From contig NC_037261.1 of NCBI RefSeq assembly GCF_000002425.4, forward strand, positions 3,223,362-3,287,361: a DNA stretch of 64,000 nucleotides, written 5' to 3'. Below the pieces are notes generated by a model that was not told the DNA's origin, did not search any database, and was given only the letters and a program-made list of their open reading frames with translations. A program made the position numbers and the translations under genes. The DNA comes from Physcomitrium patens. Taxonomy: Eukaryota; Streptophyta; Bryopsida; Funariales; Funariaceae. Positions 1 to 12,650 of the stretch are shown one piece after another; position 1 is the stretch's first letter, and every line of letters starts with the position of its first letter.

Positions 1-299
1 CCTTTTTCTTCTTCCTCTTCTACTTCTTCTATTCAATTGGTTTATTTTGGTAAAACTGAAAATTTATTAAAATTTTAATAATAAAAGAAGATAATACATT
101 GTAATGAAGAAGAAAATAAAATATCATTTTAAATAATGTTTATACTTTTTCTTGTATTACAAGTATCAATTTTAAATTGGTAGAATTACATGCAGCATAA
201 TAAAAACTCCTCATTTTGGTAATATCAGAAAATAATTAGTGCACTACTACCAAAAGGATAGTGCCTTCGGAATCTTTGATTGAATTAGAATAATCTAGT
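1..299. other. AT-rich DNA, nothing recognised
   Basis: AT-rich sequence with a short pyrimidine run at the start and no open frame or repeat that I recognise. Confidence 0.5.
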
Positions 300-995
300 T
301 TAATTTTATTTTTTTTTTAAATCTTGGGGGGGGGGTCCTAAGTGTGAAAATGGCTGCTGCGATAACTTACAGCTTTGGTGGAGGATTCCATCCTGCTGTA
401 CAAGTAGCTCCACAAGCTCATCCACTATTCCTCCCCACATCCATCTATCCATCAAATTCCTACAAGGAGATAAAGGGACCCATTGATTCAAACTCCAGAA
501 TGAGCAGTAGCAGCAGCAAAGCATAATGAGCAGTAGCAGTGCCTCTTATCCATCTAAACAATGAAAGGAAATAAAAGAATATACCCACATGAGCAAGAGT
601 GAGTGAAAGAGTAAGGAAGAGAGCTTTTCTTTCCTTTCCTTTCCTTGCCCCTTTTGGGTGGAATCAACAGGCCAATCCTGCACCAAAATGAAGGATCATT
701 ACTGTTGCAGGCAGCTAAAATATCTGGCAGGGGCAGGATGGAAGACGAATGAGGCCGTCCCCTTGTTAGTTGGCTTCAAAGCTCCAGTTCTCTCAACCCT
801 TGAAAATTCAACACTCCTTCCTTCCTTCCTTCCTTCCCATGGGAAAGTGACACTCAGTATGATTTTAACTTGGCGACAACTGTGTGGGTGGGTCAATCCA
901 GTGTGTCTGGAAGAGAATAAAGGTGGTTGCAAATCTTTCTATTGGCTATGTTTGCACAGTGTCCAAGCTTCTTCAAAAGTTTGGCTTGGCTTACC

Positions 996-1026
<31 letters not shown>

Positions 1027-1316
1027 TGAATGAGGGGAGAGGAAGGATGGAATTAGAGAAGCTTGGTTTGTGTTATCAAGCATCATTTTTTCAAAAACTC
1101 TAAGCATTTCATACATTTTTATTGTTTGCCTCGAACAGAATTTTTAAGAGTCTTGAGTGAGGTTGGTGTGTGGCTAATAGGGATGTCCTTACTTTGGCAC
1201 ACCATACCAAAGGGTGATCAGAAATGTGTTAGGAAAAGGTCATGCAATTCTCTTAAAGTAGCTAGTGGTAGGGTGGTGACATTGTCAAAGGTGCTTAGAT
1301 ATGCAATGAGGTAGCT
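300..1316. other. Less AT-rich patch of unknown role
   Basis: This kilobase has clearly more G and C than its flanks and contains CTTTCC and CTTCC microsatellite runs (about 625-650, 820-840). It also has several short open frames on both strands, such as 344-526 and 658-1029 on the plus strand. None has a recognisable domain or codon pattern. It could be an exon or leader of a non-coding transcript or an old single-copy remnant. I cannot assign it. Confidence 0.3.
996..1023. repeat. (TA)n microsatellite
   Basis: About 14 uninterrupted TA units. Confidence 0.99.
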
Positions 1317-1508
1317 CCACTGTATTATAACGTATAACAAATGTGAAATTTTTGTCTCTTGCTTTGAACAACTTGACAAAAAATTCAATCATACATATAA
1401 TTTGAATTCAAAAAGACAACAAAAATGCTTTCATTCTTTTTCTTAGTGGTTTTTGTAGAATTCAAAGCAAAATATGTTAAACACTAAAATAAATTATATC
1501 TATCTATC

Positions 1509-1547
<39 letters not shown>
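1509..1547. repeat. (TA)n(TG)n compound microsatellite
   Basis: TA units pass directly into TG units. Confidence 0.99.
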
Positions 1548-2077
1548 TTTACCCTTAAAACATTATATGCCAAATGAAAAACCATATAATTTTGGTTTCT
1601 TTTCCTTAAAAAATACTCATTGAACATTACAGAAGAAAAATACTCAATTTTTTTATTTTATTTTATTTTATTTTTTGCAAAAGTGGAATGTTAAAGATCA
1701 GCTTACTTAGGTTTGAATAAGGATTTCTGGATGACCAAAAAAGATGGTGTTTAGGGAATATAGAGTGGCTTGACTCCTCAATGATTGCCAAATGTTTAGA
1801 AACGCACATCTCTATTGTAACTTATTAGAACAAGACAAGTAAATAGTCTAATTATATTTACACAACTAGTAGTATTTATATGGATAAAGTAAATCCATAC
1901 TAATACAGACACAACTATAGAAAAAGATATATAAAAAAATAAAGTCATTGTAGATGGACTTCCAAATTTGAAGTTTTTAAAAATGTGACTAGTAAAGTTG
2001 GATGAATGTCTATCTATTGCAAGGGGTCTTTGGAGACTCTATTTACCTAGAATAAAATTAAGAAATAGGAAAATAAT

Positions 2078-2081
<4 letters not shown>

Positions 2082-2109
<28 letters not shown>
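2082..2109. repeat. (TA)n microsatellite
   Basis: About 14 TA units. Confidence 0.99.
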
Positions 2110-2112
<3 letters not shown>

Positions 2113-2969
2113 TTTCTAATAAAAATATCTATATATTAATTTTTTATTTTTAATTAAAAAAAATCTCTAGAAGTACCAAATTTTGTTTTTCAATACATTT
2201 AGAAAATGTTATGTTCTAAATAAACTTTTTTATTGACAACAAGTTTCTTACAATACATTTTATCTATTTTTTTCATAACATGAATGTCCTAAAATATTGC
2301 ATGAATCTAATTAAAGATAAATATATGTAAAATTTTAATAAAACTATTTTATTTTTTATTTGAATTTTTGTGATGTTACTTGTTTTCAAATTGTAATTTT
2401 AAACCATCTTTGCATAAAACTTATTTTTAGATTAGTGAACAAATGACCAAGCCAAAACCTTCCTAATTACAATTCTTTGTAAAATCATTCGTTCATAACA
2501 GTATAAAAACTTCCCAGAAGAAAAAAAAACAATGTGAGAATCTCAACACAGGTAAATCAATGGTTCCATTCAACTTGTTCAATCCTTGTTTGTACACCAA
2601 CATCAAACTGAATATTCAATGGAATGTGTGCTCCACACTTCAACTTTCGAAGATAGCCAGACACACTCCATTTCATCTTTCTGAATCAGCCATAACCCAT
2701 GTGATTTCAAATACAGATGCTTTTCCTCATGCAGGGTTTCACTGCTACAAAAGTCCAAAATGATGTTGGATTCAAAGCATAAGAGAGATTGTGCAACAAC
2801 TGTAGTTTAAAAAAGAAGGCATAATCCAGGTTTGGGGGGGGGAACAAACTTTGACATGCAGATATTATTCCACAAAGGGTCCTCCTGGCCACAAGTGCCA
2901 ATGAAACGGGGCATCAATTATCCCACAAAAAGGAGCCCAACTTCAATTTGTCCATTAAAAACCAAATAA

Positions 2970-3440
2970 ATGGGCAGCAGCAGGATGGGGACCTTTGCTT
3001 GTCCTTTAGATGAGCTACCCCAGGAACAGGTCAAGAGACTAGCACTTACCCCCGTTCACACTTGCGCGAACCCGAGGTCCACCTGGCCCAGCGCCACGAA
3101 GAGGCGGGTGACGTGGACCTGCACGATGAGCTGGACCCAAGGCATTACAGCCCAGTGGCATCGGGGGCCAGGCATTTCCCGGAAGCTTTCGAGGGTTATG
3201 TGCCTACCTGTCATACTGGGGTCCACGTTGACTAGCTCCTCCATCCACGGTGGCGCACCCTTATTAGCTCTCCCGCGAGGACCTATCGGGGGTTTTTCCC
3301 GCCAATGTGAGTGAGGGCTTCATCCAATAGGGCCCCCTCCCGCCGTGTTGATTGTGCTGGCAGTGGGGAATTATTCCTCTCAGAGTGATTGATGCTTCGC
3401 CAGATTCGTCCTTAACTCTCTCAGGCCCAGGAGATATTAT
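2970..3440. other. Isolated GC-rich island of unknown origin
   Basis: About 470 bp are strongly GC-rich inside DNA that is mostly A and T. It is open over 3056-3244 on the minus strand and in two plus frames. No frame matches a family I know. On the minus strand, a TATA-like TTTTTATTT (near 3460) lies upstream and a consensus donor (GGGG/GTAAGT) lies near 3050, so a first exon of a minus-strand transcript is conceivable. It could equally be a captured fragment. Confidence 0.3.
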
Positions 3441-3917
3441 TCCTCTCTCCGCTAAATAAAAAGGTTGTGAATAAAAGAGTGTTAATTGACAAAAGTATTG
3501 GTGAGGAAAACTGGTACAGTCCCTGTTTCCAATGCAGAGCCAATTCGGGTGTTCTACTTTATTATTTATTTTGGTGTTGTGTGGAAGGTATCAACCTAAT
3601 TCAAATGCATCTCATAAGATTTTTATACAATGTTTGTGTGTGAGGATGTTTTGTTTTTAGTTTATTCCTCTGCTTGAATGATTTCTGAAGCTGAAAATGT
3701 TAAGCAATTTGGAAATCTAAATGAGACAAAGATGAAAATTGACAGCATGGTAATCCTACCACCATCATGTCGTTTATCCTTTGAAGTTTGTTTCTAAAGC
3801 TAAAATCTTATGCACATTTGATGGTTTTTATAAAGTTGTTTATTTATTGATTATTTTTATTGTAGCATCATCAATGATTTATGCAACTTTAAATGAATGT
3901 TCCAATCAATTGATTTC

Positions 3918-3939
3918 ACACACACACACACACACACAT
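3918..3939. repeat. (CA)n microsatellite
   Basis: About 11 CA units. Confidence 0.99.
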
Positions 3940-4054
3940 ATAATTTGCAATGGGTTGCTGAAAACTTCCATTCATGAACTTTGCAGATCAAAATATCTTT
4001 GGATGTGCCAAAAGAATAAAATAAAAATCTTTGCATATCAAACATGGTATTTTT

Positions 4055-4240
4055 GGGTGATATTTCACCTGTGACGAGAGCTTGAGGATGATATTTCAAA
4101 ATATCACTTAATACTTCACTAAATCACTCACTTCATAAGGTGGGTGATTTAGAAATCCAAATATCAAAGAGGAGCAAGTAAAATATCAAAAATTGTGTCA
4201 CTTGCTTCAATTCTCTTCCCTATTTAACTCCATATCATAT
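4055..4240. repeat. Fold-back (hairpin-rich) sequence, MITE-like
   Basis: A 13-base inverted repeat (4119-4131 with 4140-4152, one G.T pair) closes an 8-base loop. Around it sit further small palindromes built on GATATTT, including GGTGATATTTCACC near 4058. The set resembles a decayed fold-back or miniature inverted-repeat element, and related ATATCAAGTGAT words recur near 9885. No target duplication is clear. Confidence 0.35.
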
Positions 4241-4244
4241 TGAT

Positions 4245-5950
4245 GTTATGTAATAACATGGCCATTAGGTTAAAGGAGATTTTATTTTTATTTTTGTTTT
4301 TTTATTATAGATGAGCTTAAATGAAAATATTTTAGCAAATTATCTTAGAAATATAGATAATAGATAAGAAAGTAATAAAAATTAATAAGTATTAATACTA
4401 CTTTCTTGTAGAAGAGACCTCTATATATTTTACAAGAGCATAAATGAGCCAAATAAAAAAAATGAAATAATTAATTAATATAGATAACTTAAAGAAAGAG
4501 TTAAGAGTAGATTTTTGTGAAAATTACCTCAAAGTACCAAGAATTGATAATCAAAGAAGATTTTGTTGTGAACCAAAGTTGAAATCAGATCTTGAAGGAC
4601 AAAATCACACACCTACAATGATTTTGGGATTCTTTGGTTGATTAAAAAGTAGAATTTGAAAAAAACTTGTAAAAAGATTTTAAGAGTTGATTTTATGTAA
4701 TTTGAAAGCATATTGAGGATTTGAGGGCTTTTCAAAGTGAGAGATATATTCAATGGAGTTGGATTTTAAAAAATAAAAAGAAGTTTATAATTTTGAGGAT
4801 TTTGTGAGTATTATAATATATTTATAGATAAAATTTTATCAATTTGTTATTTTATTTGTTTTAAATATATTTGTAAAATTTTATTTTAATCAAATAGTTA
4901 GATTGATAATTATGAGAATTTTTGTGGATTATGGTCTTAAATAATTGAAATTTAGGATCAATGAAGGTTTTTGCAATCTTGCATCATTTGAAAGTTTGAT
5001 CAAAACTAAAATTGGTGACAGCTATTTGGACTTAGAATTCTATACATCAACCAATTTTTGAAGAAATTGAATGATTCACCTGGGAGAAATTGCTATTGGA
5101 GTATCAACATCCAAGTTGGAGAAGGAGGGCAGTTGATATTTGAGCGGTTTAGGAGCTTTTTCTTTTAAAATTGTGAGTTGATTTTTTTCAAAAATTTTAT
5201 GCTTATTAATTGATTGTGGATTGAAATATTAGTAAAATTTTAGTTAAAATCAATGGTTCAATTAATATTTATTGAGGTTTTAAAATAACTATAGTATTTG
5301 ATTATAATTTATTTAGGATTTTTATAAAATTTCTTAGGATTTATTTAGGATTTGGTTAGGATTCAGAATTTCATTAGGATTTGGATAGGATTTAGAATTT
5401 AATTATAATTTAATTAAAATTTAAAATTTAATTAGAATTTGATTAAGATCTAGGATTTGATTAAGATTTGATTAGGATTTGATTAAGATTTAATTAGAAT
5501 TATATTAAAATTTGGTCAAGATTTATTTAGAATTTATTTAGGATTTAGTTAGGATTACATTAAGATTTGAATAAGATTTACCTAGGATTTATTTAGGATT
5601 TATTTATGATTTTTATTTTTAATATTTCTTTAAGATTATTGTTATTTTTTAAATATTTTTATTATTTATTTTAAATATTTTTTCTTTGAGATTAATATAA
5701 GATTTTTTTATATTTCTTTCGTAATTTCTTTTAAATTACTTTTGAATTGCTTAAAATTTGATTAAGGTTATTAAAGATTACTTAGAGTTTATTCAAGATT
5801 CTATTAGACTTAATAGGATCTTGCTATTGCATTTTCTATTTATCTTCCATAGCTAGGTGCCTAGTGCATTCTCAAATAAGAATTCACATTATATAATACC
5901 ACTAACTTACCATGCCTCTGTACTTTGAAAAACATCAAATCATAAACCTC
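4245..5950 (+). repeat. Dispersed repeat R1, copy 1
   Basis: This is an unclassified AT-rich repeat, about 1.6-1.7 kb. It aligns by eye with 35885-37450 in the same direction and with 33440-35130 reversed. Shared landmarks in order are AGAGCATAAATGAGCCAAAT, ATTACCTCAA with AGAATTGAT, a CAGATCTTGA segment followed by TTTTGGGATT, and AGAAATTGCTATTGGAGTAT. A long run of degenerate TTAGGATTT-type units follows (about 5300-5600), and the end carries CTTCCATAGCTAGGTGCC. No coding potential is visible. It may be a solo LTR or a non-autonomous LTR element. Confidence 0.6.
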
Positions 5951-7262
5951 TTTGAATCCATACCATATTTTGTCATATTATAATACAACTAAATGGTGAA
6001 AATATAATAAAAAATAAAATTCTAATTAATATCTAATCATCTTGATTCAATAATAATTGTAGATATTTAAATATGACTTTTATAAAATCCTCTTAGTTTA
6101 TTTTCTTGTCTTAATACGTAGTAGATTAAAGGTTCATTAGTAATTTTACCTTCAAGGTTATAGAAACTCTTTTACTACCTTAAAAAGACCATAAACTGAT
6201 AAAAATAGGATAAAAGAGGTAAATAATTAATATTGTTGATACTAGGATTAACTTGAGGATAGGGACGGGCCAAAAAATCCCTAGGATAGGTTGGATTGAT
6301 ATCTAAGGGTCGACCATTTGTAAGACAAGATCAAAATCAAACCTTTAGCCACAAAAATAAGTGCCTAGGACAAAATATGAAAGAATTTGGAAATTGACAA
6401 TTAGAATTGGAGAGCTAGCTTCAAGGATTTTGAATGATTTTACAATTATTGTTCAAAATCTGAATTGTATTGGTGACTTTAGATTTATGCAATATAATTA
6501 GGGCTAGTACTCTTAGATACTTTGTGCAATTGGTGTCCTATCTATACTTCAAATTTTAATAGTATTTAATTGATTGGATGTGCTAAGTATGTGTAAAATT
6601 TTGTATTAATCTAATGGTGTGGCTGAAAGATATCTGGTTTTTGGTACAAGAAGGTATCAAAAGTTAACAATTTGAAGTTGGATAGGATTCCTATGATATA
6701 TACCAATTTTGAGCTAAAGTTAAGAGTTAAAAAAGGAGAAATTGCTATTAGAATATCTGCATTAATTTTCAAGTTAGCAGTTGAGTGATATGAATGCAAT
6801 TTTTTGGATGTTTTCTCACAATCTATAAGTTGGATTGGGCTAAATTTTTATGAGCATGTAAAAGTTTTATAGTAGCATTTGTATGCAATACTTTGTACTA
6901 AGTAGATAATCACATTAGGAGTTACAACTTACTAAAGCTCACTGATTAGGATTAGGGCTTACAAAGAGAAATTGAAATTGCCTAATTAGAAAAGTAATAA
7001 GGTAATTGGAGTTTGTGTATGATTGAAGTTACTAAGAAGAGTATTTTTGAGTACTTTTTATTTTTTTTACTTTTTTATATGGATGAAATCTCTTAGGATT
7101 TCTTATATACTTGTAAAATACAACTTCACCTTCCATAGCCAAGTACCTAGTGTATTCCTAAACAAGACAATACATAATATGATACTACAATCTTATTCTT
7201 TTTTTATGCTCCAAAAAACAAAAAATCCTAAATTTCTTTAATTCCATACTATATCTCAATAT
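5951..7262 (+). repeat. Dispersed repeat R2 (shorter relative of R1), copy 1
   Basis: About 1.3 kb aligns with 50346-51680 in reverse orientation along its whole length, including a GATAGGGACGGGCC-type segment, GGGCTAGTACTCTTAG and AGCTCACTGATTAGGATT. It shares the AGAAATTGCTATT block and the CTTCCATAGCCAAGTACC end with R1, so R2 is a subfamily. It lies directly after R1 copy 1, and about 120 bp (5840-5960) recur as a direct repeat near its right end (7120-7260). It has no coding content. Confidence 0.6.
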
Positions 7263-9096
7263 TACCATGCCTCAATGCTCTAAAAAAAAATAAATCCTTT
7301 GAGACCTAGAAATATTTTCTACTTTTTAATTGATAAAGAATTTGATGAAATTTTTGAAGAATATTGCCAAAAAGTTGATAATAAGTTTAAAAAAAAATTC
7401 TTTGACTTTAATGATGTAAAATAACTTGTAGTGGTTCACGATACAATCAACAATTTTTATTACATGTTCACTTGAAATATCATACTTAAATTGTATGATT
7501 GGATTTTGAATCATTTTATATATGAATGTAATGCCTAATTTTACCAAATTATAAGAACATCAAAAGAAGGCTTTCAAATGGTATTTTTAGCTATCAAAGA
7601 CCACCTCATTTTTAAAAATAAGAGCTATTGAGTACAAAAAGATATTGCTTGATAATTGGCTATAGAACTTAAGCATCTTGGATCATATAGAAATGGAGCT
7701 AGTATTGGAAGATTGAAGAGAGTTTGGAATATTGACAATGGCATAATATACTTCTTTACAAATTTGGTGATTTGAACTATTTTTTTATTCGAATAAAAAT
7801 AAATTTAGAATGGCTAGATACTACCTAAAGGCTTCAAATTAATTAGTCTTTTATCTTTTTAGGATTTGAAGGTTTCATTGGACTTATCAATAGGATAATT
7901 TTTTTTTAAGTTAGCACTTTAAGATGGACAAAGATGTATTTTTTAGAAAAAAAAATAAAAATAAAAAATACTCTATTAATGTCTAGGTTATTTGTGACAT
8001 TAATCACCATAACATTGATCTAATCATTGAATGGCTTAAATTGTACAAAGATACAAAAATATTTAAGAAGATTGAAATATTTAAAAGTTCCAAAAAAATA
8101 TTTCTATTATAAACAATACTTGCTAGCAAAAAAGTGATTTTTTATTAGTGATTTTGATGTGAAAGAAGTATTGGTAGTGAGGCAAAATTATAAAATGTAA
8201 TATAGTGAAATTTAAAGTATATGAAGTATTTAGAGATTGTATCAATATCTCCTTCTTTTGACTCAACATCTTGTATTATAATCAAGTATTACATTGATTA
8301 GAAAATATGGAAGTTGTAGTGCATCTTAGAAGAATTATTGAAGAATTATCATTGGTGAAAACTTACTCTTAACTTTACATATTTAATTTAGTTGTGATAG
8401 TAATCAAAAAAGTTATGAATATCCCTTGATGTAGATGGTGCTAATTCTACTAATCTTGTGGCTTCTATCCATCATTCTTCATCAAATTTGTAATATGGTG
8501 TCTTCGAGCACCTTCTCTTATTTTGAGGATTCTATGTAATATCTTGAAATAGAAAACATCTCTAATCTCATGGATTATATGTGGTGTTGTAAGACATGGA
8601 ACACTACAATGAAGTGTAAATGCAATTGTCAAACTTTGATTGAAGGAACTCCTTCATGATACCATGTTTATCTTTTTTTGGTCAAAGTGAATTCTTTATC
8701 TAACGAGGTTAATTTGCCATTAATTGAGGCATCTATATTGTAGAAGAATTTAAAGAATAATTTATTGAGATATTTTTTCAAAAATCCAAGGTCTTTATAT
8801 TCTTACATCCATGGCCTCTAGAACCTTATATCCAAGGCTTTTTCATCTTTCTTTGTGCCAACCATGCACAATGAAATTTGAAAAAACACATCAAGTTTTA
8901 AGATGGACAATGATACAACCTCACAATGCAAACCATGAAATTTAAGATATAAAATAATAAACTCAATTTAAGTTACAAATTAATTTTTTATTCATATGTT
9001 TTTTTTCATAAGAGCTATATCACATCTCTTTCCTACTGCTCTATAACTATTTTTTTCTCTTTTAAATGTCATCTTATTCCTTTCCAACCTCTCTCG

Positions 9097-9129
<33 letters not shown>

Positions 9130-9700
9130 GAGTCTAAATTTTATCATCATTTTGCTTTAATAGAGCCAAATACTCTATTATTACAGCAATTTTCTATTGT
9201 AATGACTCCACAAACACATTGGTTATTGTATGGTGCTTCTTTGGAGATTTGTTTTTAGCCTTTGAAATAAATGAATGACTCTTATTTTTTGAGGTGACAT
9301 TGGCAGTATTGCCAAGCAATGGATGTTGTATAAAAGGCGATGTTGGTAAAATAGATATGGACACAAAAAAATAGAGGAGACTAAGAAATTATACTCCACC
9401 TTGCACACCTCATCTAGTTCATCAAATTTGTATACCTTACTTTCAATCCTTATCATTGATGCCAATGCCAATATCCACTAATTAGGTCATGTGCGGCTAC
9501 AAATTTTACTTTGAAATATGCAATCAACTTAGTATATTTAGATAGGTAATTGCACTAAAGCTCTAGTTTTAATTGTCTACTTCTTGCATACCTTTGTCTT
9601 GCAAGAATCATACAATTTTTAGAAATTTATTAGATCTTCTAGCCAACTAACAATTGTCACATACTTATTAATTCCAAATTGATCTTCTTTGCCATTGTCT
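7263..9700. other. AT-rich DNA with no recognisable gene
   Basis: The sequence is AT-rich with short open frames (7326-7547 and 9223-9471 on the minus strand) that carry no motif I know. Composition is slightly less AT-rich near 8400-8900, which could be a decayed coding remnant, but no family can be named. Confidence 0.4.
9097..9125. repeat. T homopolymer
   Basis: 29 consecutive T bases. Confidence 0.99.
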
Positions 9701-9706
9701 GTAAGA

Positions 9707-9846
9707 CTTACAAACTTCTTCAAAGACATAATGAATAGTACAAAAGAATGAGAAGGATGGACATGAAATTTTAAGTCTTACAAACTTCTTCAAAGACATA
9801 ATGAATAGTACAAAAGAATAAGAAGGATGGACATGAAATTTTAAGT
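9707..9846 (+). repeat. Tandem duplication, two 70-bp units
   Basis: Units 9707-9776 and 9777-9846 differ at a single base (9750 versus 9820). The near-identity, against diverged surroundings, indicates a recent duplication. It lies in non-coding DNA. Confidence 0.95.
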
Positions 9847-9849
9847 TGA

Positions 9850-11559
9850 ATGTTAGGTTGACTTGATATTACTTGATATGTCATCAAAATATCAAGTGAT
9901 ACTTTACAACTTTGAAGATGGTAATAAAGTTTAAAGGGTAAGATTTTGGATTTGATACTTCAAGTGATCTTGGAAATATGAGATGTTGAATCCCAATTAT
10001 TTGGTTTTGCAAAGGTGCCGTGTTTGAATCCCCTTATTATATTGTATTATTTTCTTTTTTCTTTTTTCTTTTTCTTTTCAAAAATCAGTATATTAAAAAT
10101 ATTCAAAAATATTATATAAAATTTGGCTTAACCAAAAGAATTTTATTGAGTATTAGTCTATGGACCAAGACCTATACTTGTGTATTGCAGTGATCCTTGA
10201 TTTTTAAAAACCACAACTTTTTTATCCCATAATTTATTTTGAAAAGGAGAAAAGATTCTAGCCAGTCATGATGTAAAATTCAAAAATTTATAAAAACACC
10301 ATATATGTTGTCACAATGTGTTTATTGTTTATATTTGTTCAATAATCATACTTTAAGAATAACCTTATCAATTATTTCAGATCCTCAAACCATTTTTATA
10401 AGTATCTAAAAAGCCTGTCAAATGAATATTTGAATTATAAAAAATAAAAATTCATATGATGGATGTTTCTGTCATTCAATGAATTCAAATGGATGGTTGT
10501 GATTATTCACTTTTACAATAACTGAAATTAATCATATGTATAGCAAAGAAGTAATTACATATAAAATGGTTATAGTTTTTTTCTCCAAATGAATAGCATC
10601 ATATGGTTTTGAAGGATTTTTATACCAAGGTAAAACAAAAATATGTTGCATAATAATTTTTTTACATTAAAAACTACCAAGGAAATGAAATGAAATATTT
10701 TTGTTTAATTTTATATCTATGTTGTATATTATTAGAATAATAATAATTATTATTATTATTATAAAAATTTATTATTTTTATTTTTTACAAGAATAAATAA
10801 AATCATTCTAAAAAAATAAATTTATAAAAATATGCTTTAAATGTCTTTATTATTTTTCACATGGTTACATGTAACTCTTATTTTTAATCCATAAAAATAT
10901 TTCATGCAATGGAATATGAAAATCTTTTCTATGATATCATGACTATGAACAATGACCACAATACTTTGGAGTTATCATCCTTGATCCATAGATAAAGTGA
11001 CTTTGAACTTGTCCCACTTCTAAATTTCTAAGACCACCTCTCATTTCCAACCTATAGAGTAGATTATTTCCACTGGGTTGGTAACCTATTATCAACCAAT
11101 TTTGATATTATGTGGTTGGAAATAGGTTGAGGTCTAGCGGAAATGATATTAAAGTGTGAGTAACATAAACACTTCACTGTACATTTGTTAAAATCAATTT
11201 TTGCATTAGTAGAGTTGCACATATATAGTGGTTGATTATGCATTAGTAAATCATGGAGTTGTTGGAGCAAGATCAAAAGATGTATGAGATATTGTTGGAG
11301 ATGAGTAGAAACAAGGAAGAATGGTGGCAAAATCCAACTCAAACTTGGTAGATTACTTACAAATGGATGTTTGAGTTTTTGTTGCCTGATCTAGACATCT
11401 ACATGCATAGGTAGCATGGAATTAGATGAAGTTTGATATTTATTTAGAAAAGAAAAAGAAAGAAATCCAACCAAACCCATGTTGTTTTCATCATACTTTT
11501 CATGCTTTGGAAATTTTCCTCCCCTCTATAATAATACTAATAGTAACAGTCCTAGTAAA
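9850..11559. other. AT-rich DNA, possible decayed SINE near 10020
   Basis: Mostly AT-rich with no gene. Near 10010-10035 a GTTTGAATCC-like word resembles a Pol III B box and is followed by a pyrimidine-rich tract (10050-10080), which would suit the end of a SINE, but no A box is clear. An open frame at 11064-11342 on the minus strand has no recognisable motif. Confidence 0.25.
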
Positions 11560-12151
11560 TATCTCCTAAAATGTATTGCAACAGGTTTGAGTCACAATTC
11601 AAAGGGAGACTGGTCAATCAATCCAATTTGAAAGGGGCCCTTCAGTCAAACCAAACCCTCACTGTTGCACTTTCAGCACAAGGCCAGCACATGACTCAAG
11701 GCTCTTTACACTATTCCCTCTCCATCCACACACACAACACAAAACAAAATAAAAATAAAAAACCAAAGATTCAAACAAAATTTCACCCTTGATACACAAA
11801 ATACAAGTTAACTACCCACTTCTCCCTTCTTTTGCTTCTTGCCTGAAACAAGAGAATCTGAATATACACCATAATATTGCATGCTATTGGGTGGATTTTT
11901 ATCTCTTTACTCATTCATTGCCTCATATTCATATATATGCATACATATAAATATATATATATATATATATGTTTGTGTGAAATTTGATGCAAAAAGGAGG
12001 GAAAAAGAGGGAATATGTTGTTGATGTTTGTTGCAGTGGCGTGTGAGGCACAAGCCCATGTAGCTGCAAAGGGGAGGCAAAAAGGGCACAGGCAGGAGGT
12101 CACAGTCGGACATGGGACCAATTCAAAGAGAGCGAAGGCAAGCCAAAAAAA

Positions 12152-12182
<31 letters not shown>

Positions 12183-12650
12183 CTGCGCTTACAAGGGAGG
12201 GTGTGATGCAAGCAACCATTCCAGAGTGGAGGGGCCAACCCAACCCAACTGAACCTGAACAACTGTACATTAAAATACACAAGCCTCAATCAAACAAACA
12301 AACAAACATTAAGAAAAGGGGAGGGGAGGGGACAAAGTGTTAGTGCTGGTTGGTGTGACTCCTGGAGCTTGGACTGTCATCCATTTCCCTCACTTTGCCC
12401 ACTTCTGAAGAAAGGTAAGCCCTAGATAAGCTCCACGGCCATTTACAATTATGAAAAATGGAGACCCTTGAGGAGGCAAAAAGGTGAAGAGCGCTCAAAG
12501 TGGAATACACCGAGGTGGGGAAGTATATTGTGTCGTTGGACGATGTGGAGGATTAACCTCTCAGAATTAATGCATTTGTGGGGAACATCAATGAAAACAG
12601 GGATGGGATATGGTTGTGTTAGCACATCTTGCACTTTACTGTAGGAGTGC
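11560..12650. other. Less AT-rich patch with GT/GA microsatellite, possible non-coding transcript
   Basis: Composition is clearly more mixed than the flanks. The patch includes a GT then GA run (12152-12182) of the kind common near plant transcription starts. A donor-like AAAG/GTAAGC occurs near 12415. Open frames on both strands are short and repeat-driven, with no domain. I would consider a non-coding transcript or an old exon, without firm support. Confidence 0.3.
12152..12182. repeat. (GT)n(GA)n compound microsatellite
   Basis: GT units pass into GA units inside the less AT-rich patch at 11.56-12.65 kb. Confidence 0.99.

Larger units (their letters stand above)
1317..2969. other. AT-rich DNA, no recognisable gene
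   Basis: The sequence is AT-rich with two TA-type microsatellites. Near 2540-2900 it becomes somewhat more mixed, with short open frames on both strands, but I see no motif or splice pattern to support a gene. Confidence 0.4.

Noticed and set aside
344-526. Small peptide gene on the plus strand
   Set aside because: It is 60 codons long, with no domain, no clear leader or splice signals, and equally open on the other strand.
10005-10085. SINE end with B-box-like GTTTGAATCC and T-rich tail
   Set aside because: No A box, no clear head or target duplication. Kept only as a remark in the spacer entry.
11907-12289. Overlapping open frames on both strands near 12.1 kb
   Set aside because: They are driven by the GT/GA and TA microsatellites and have no domain or consistent codon pattern.
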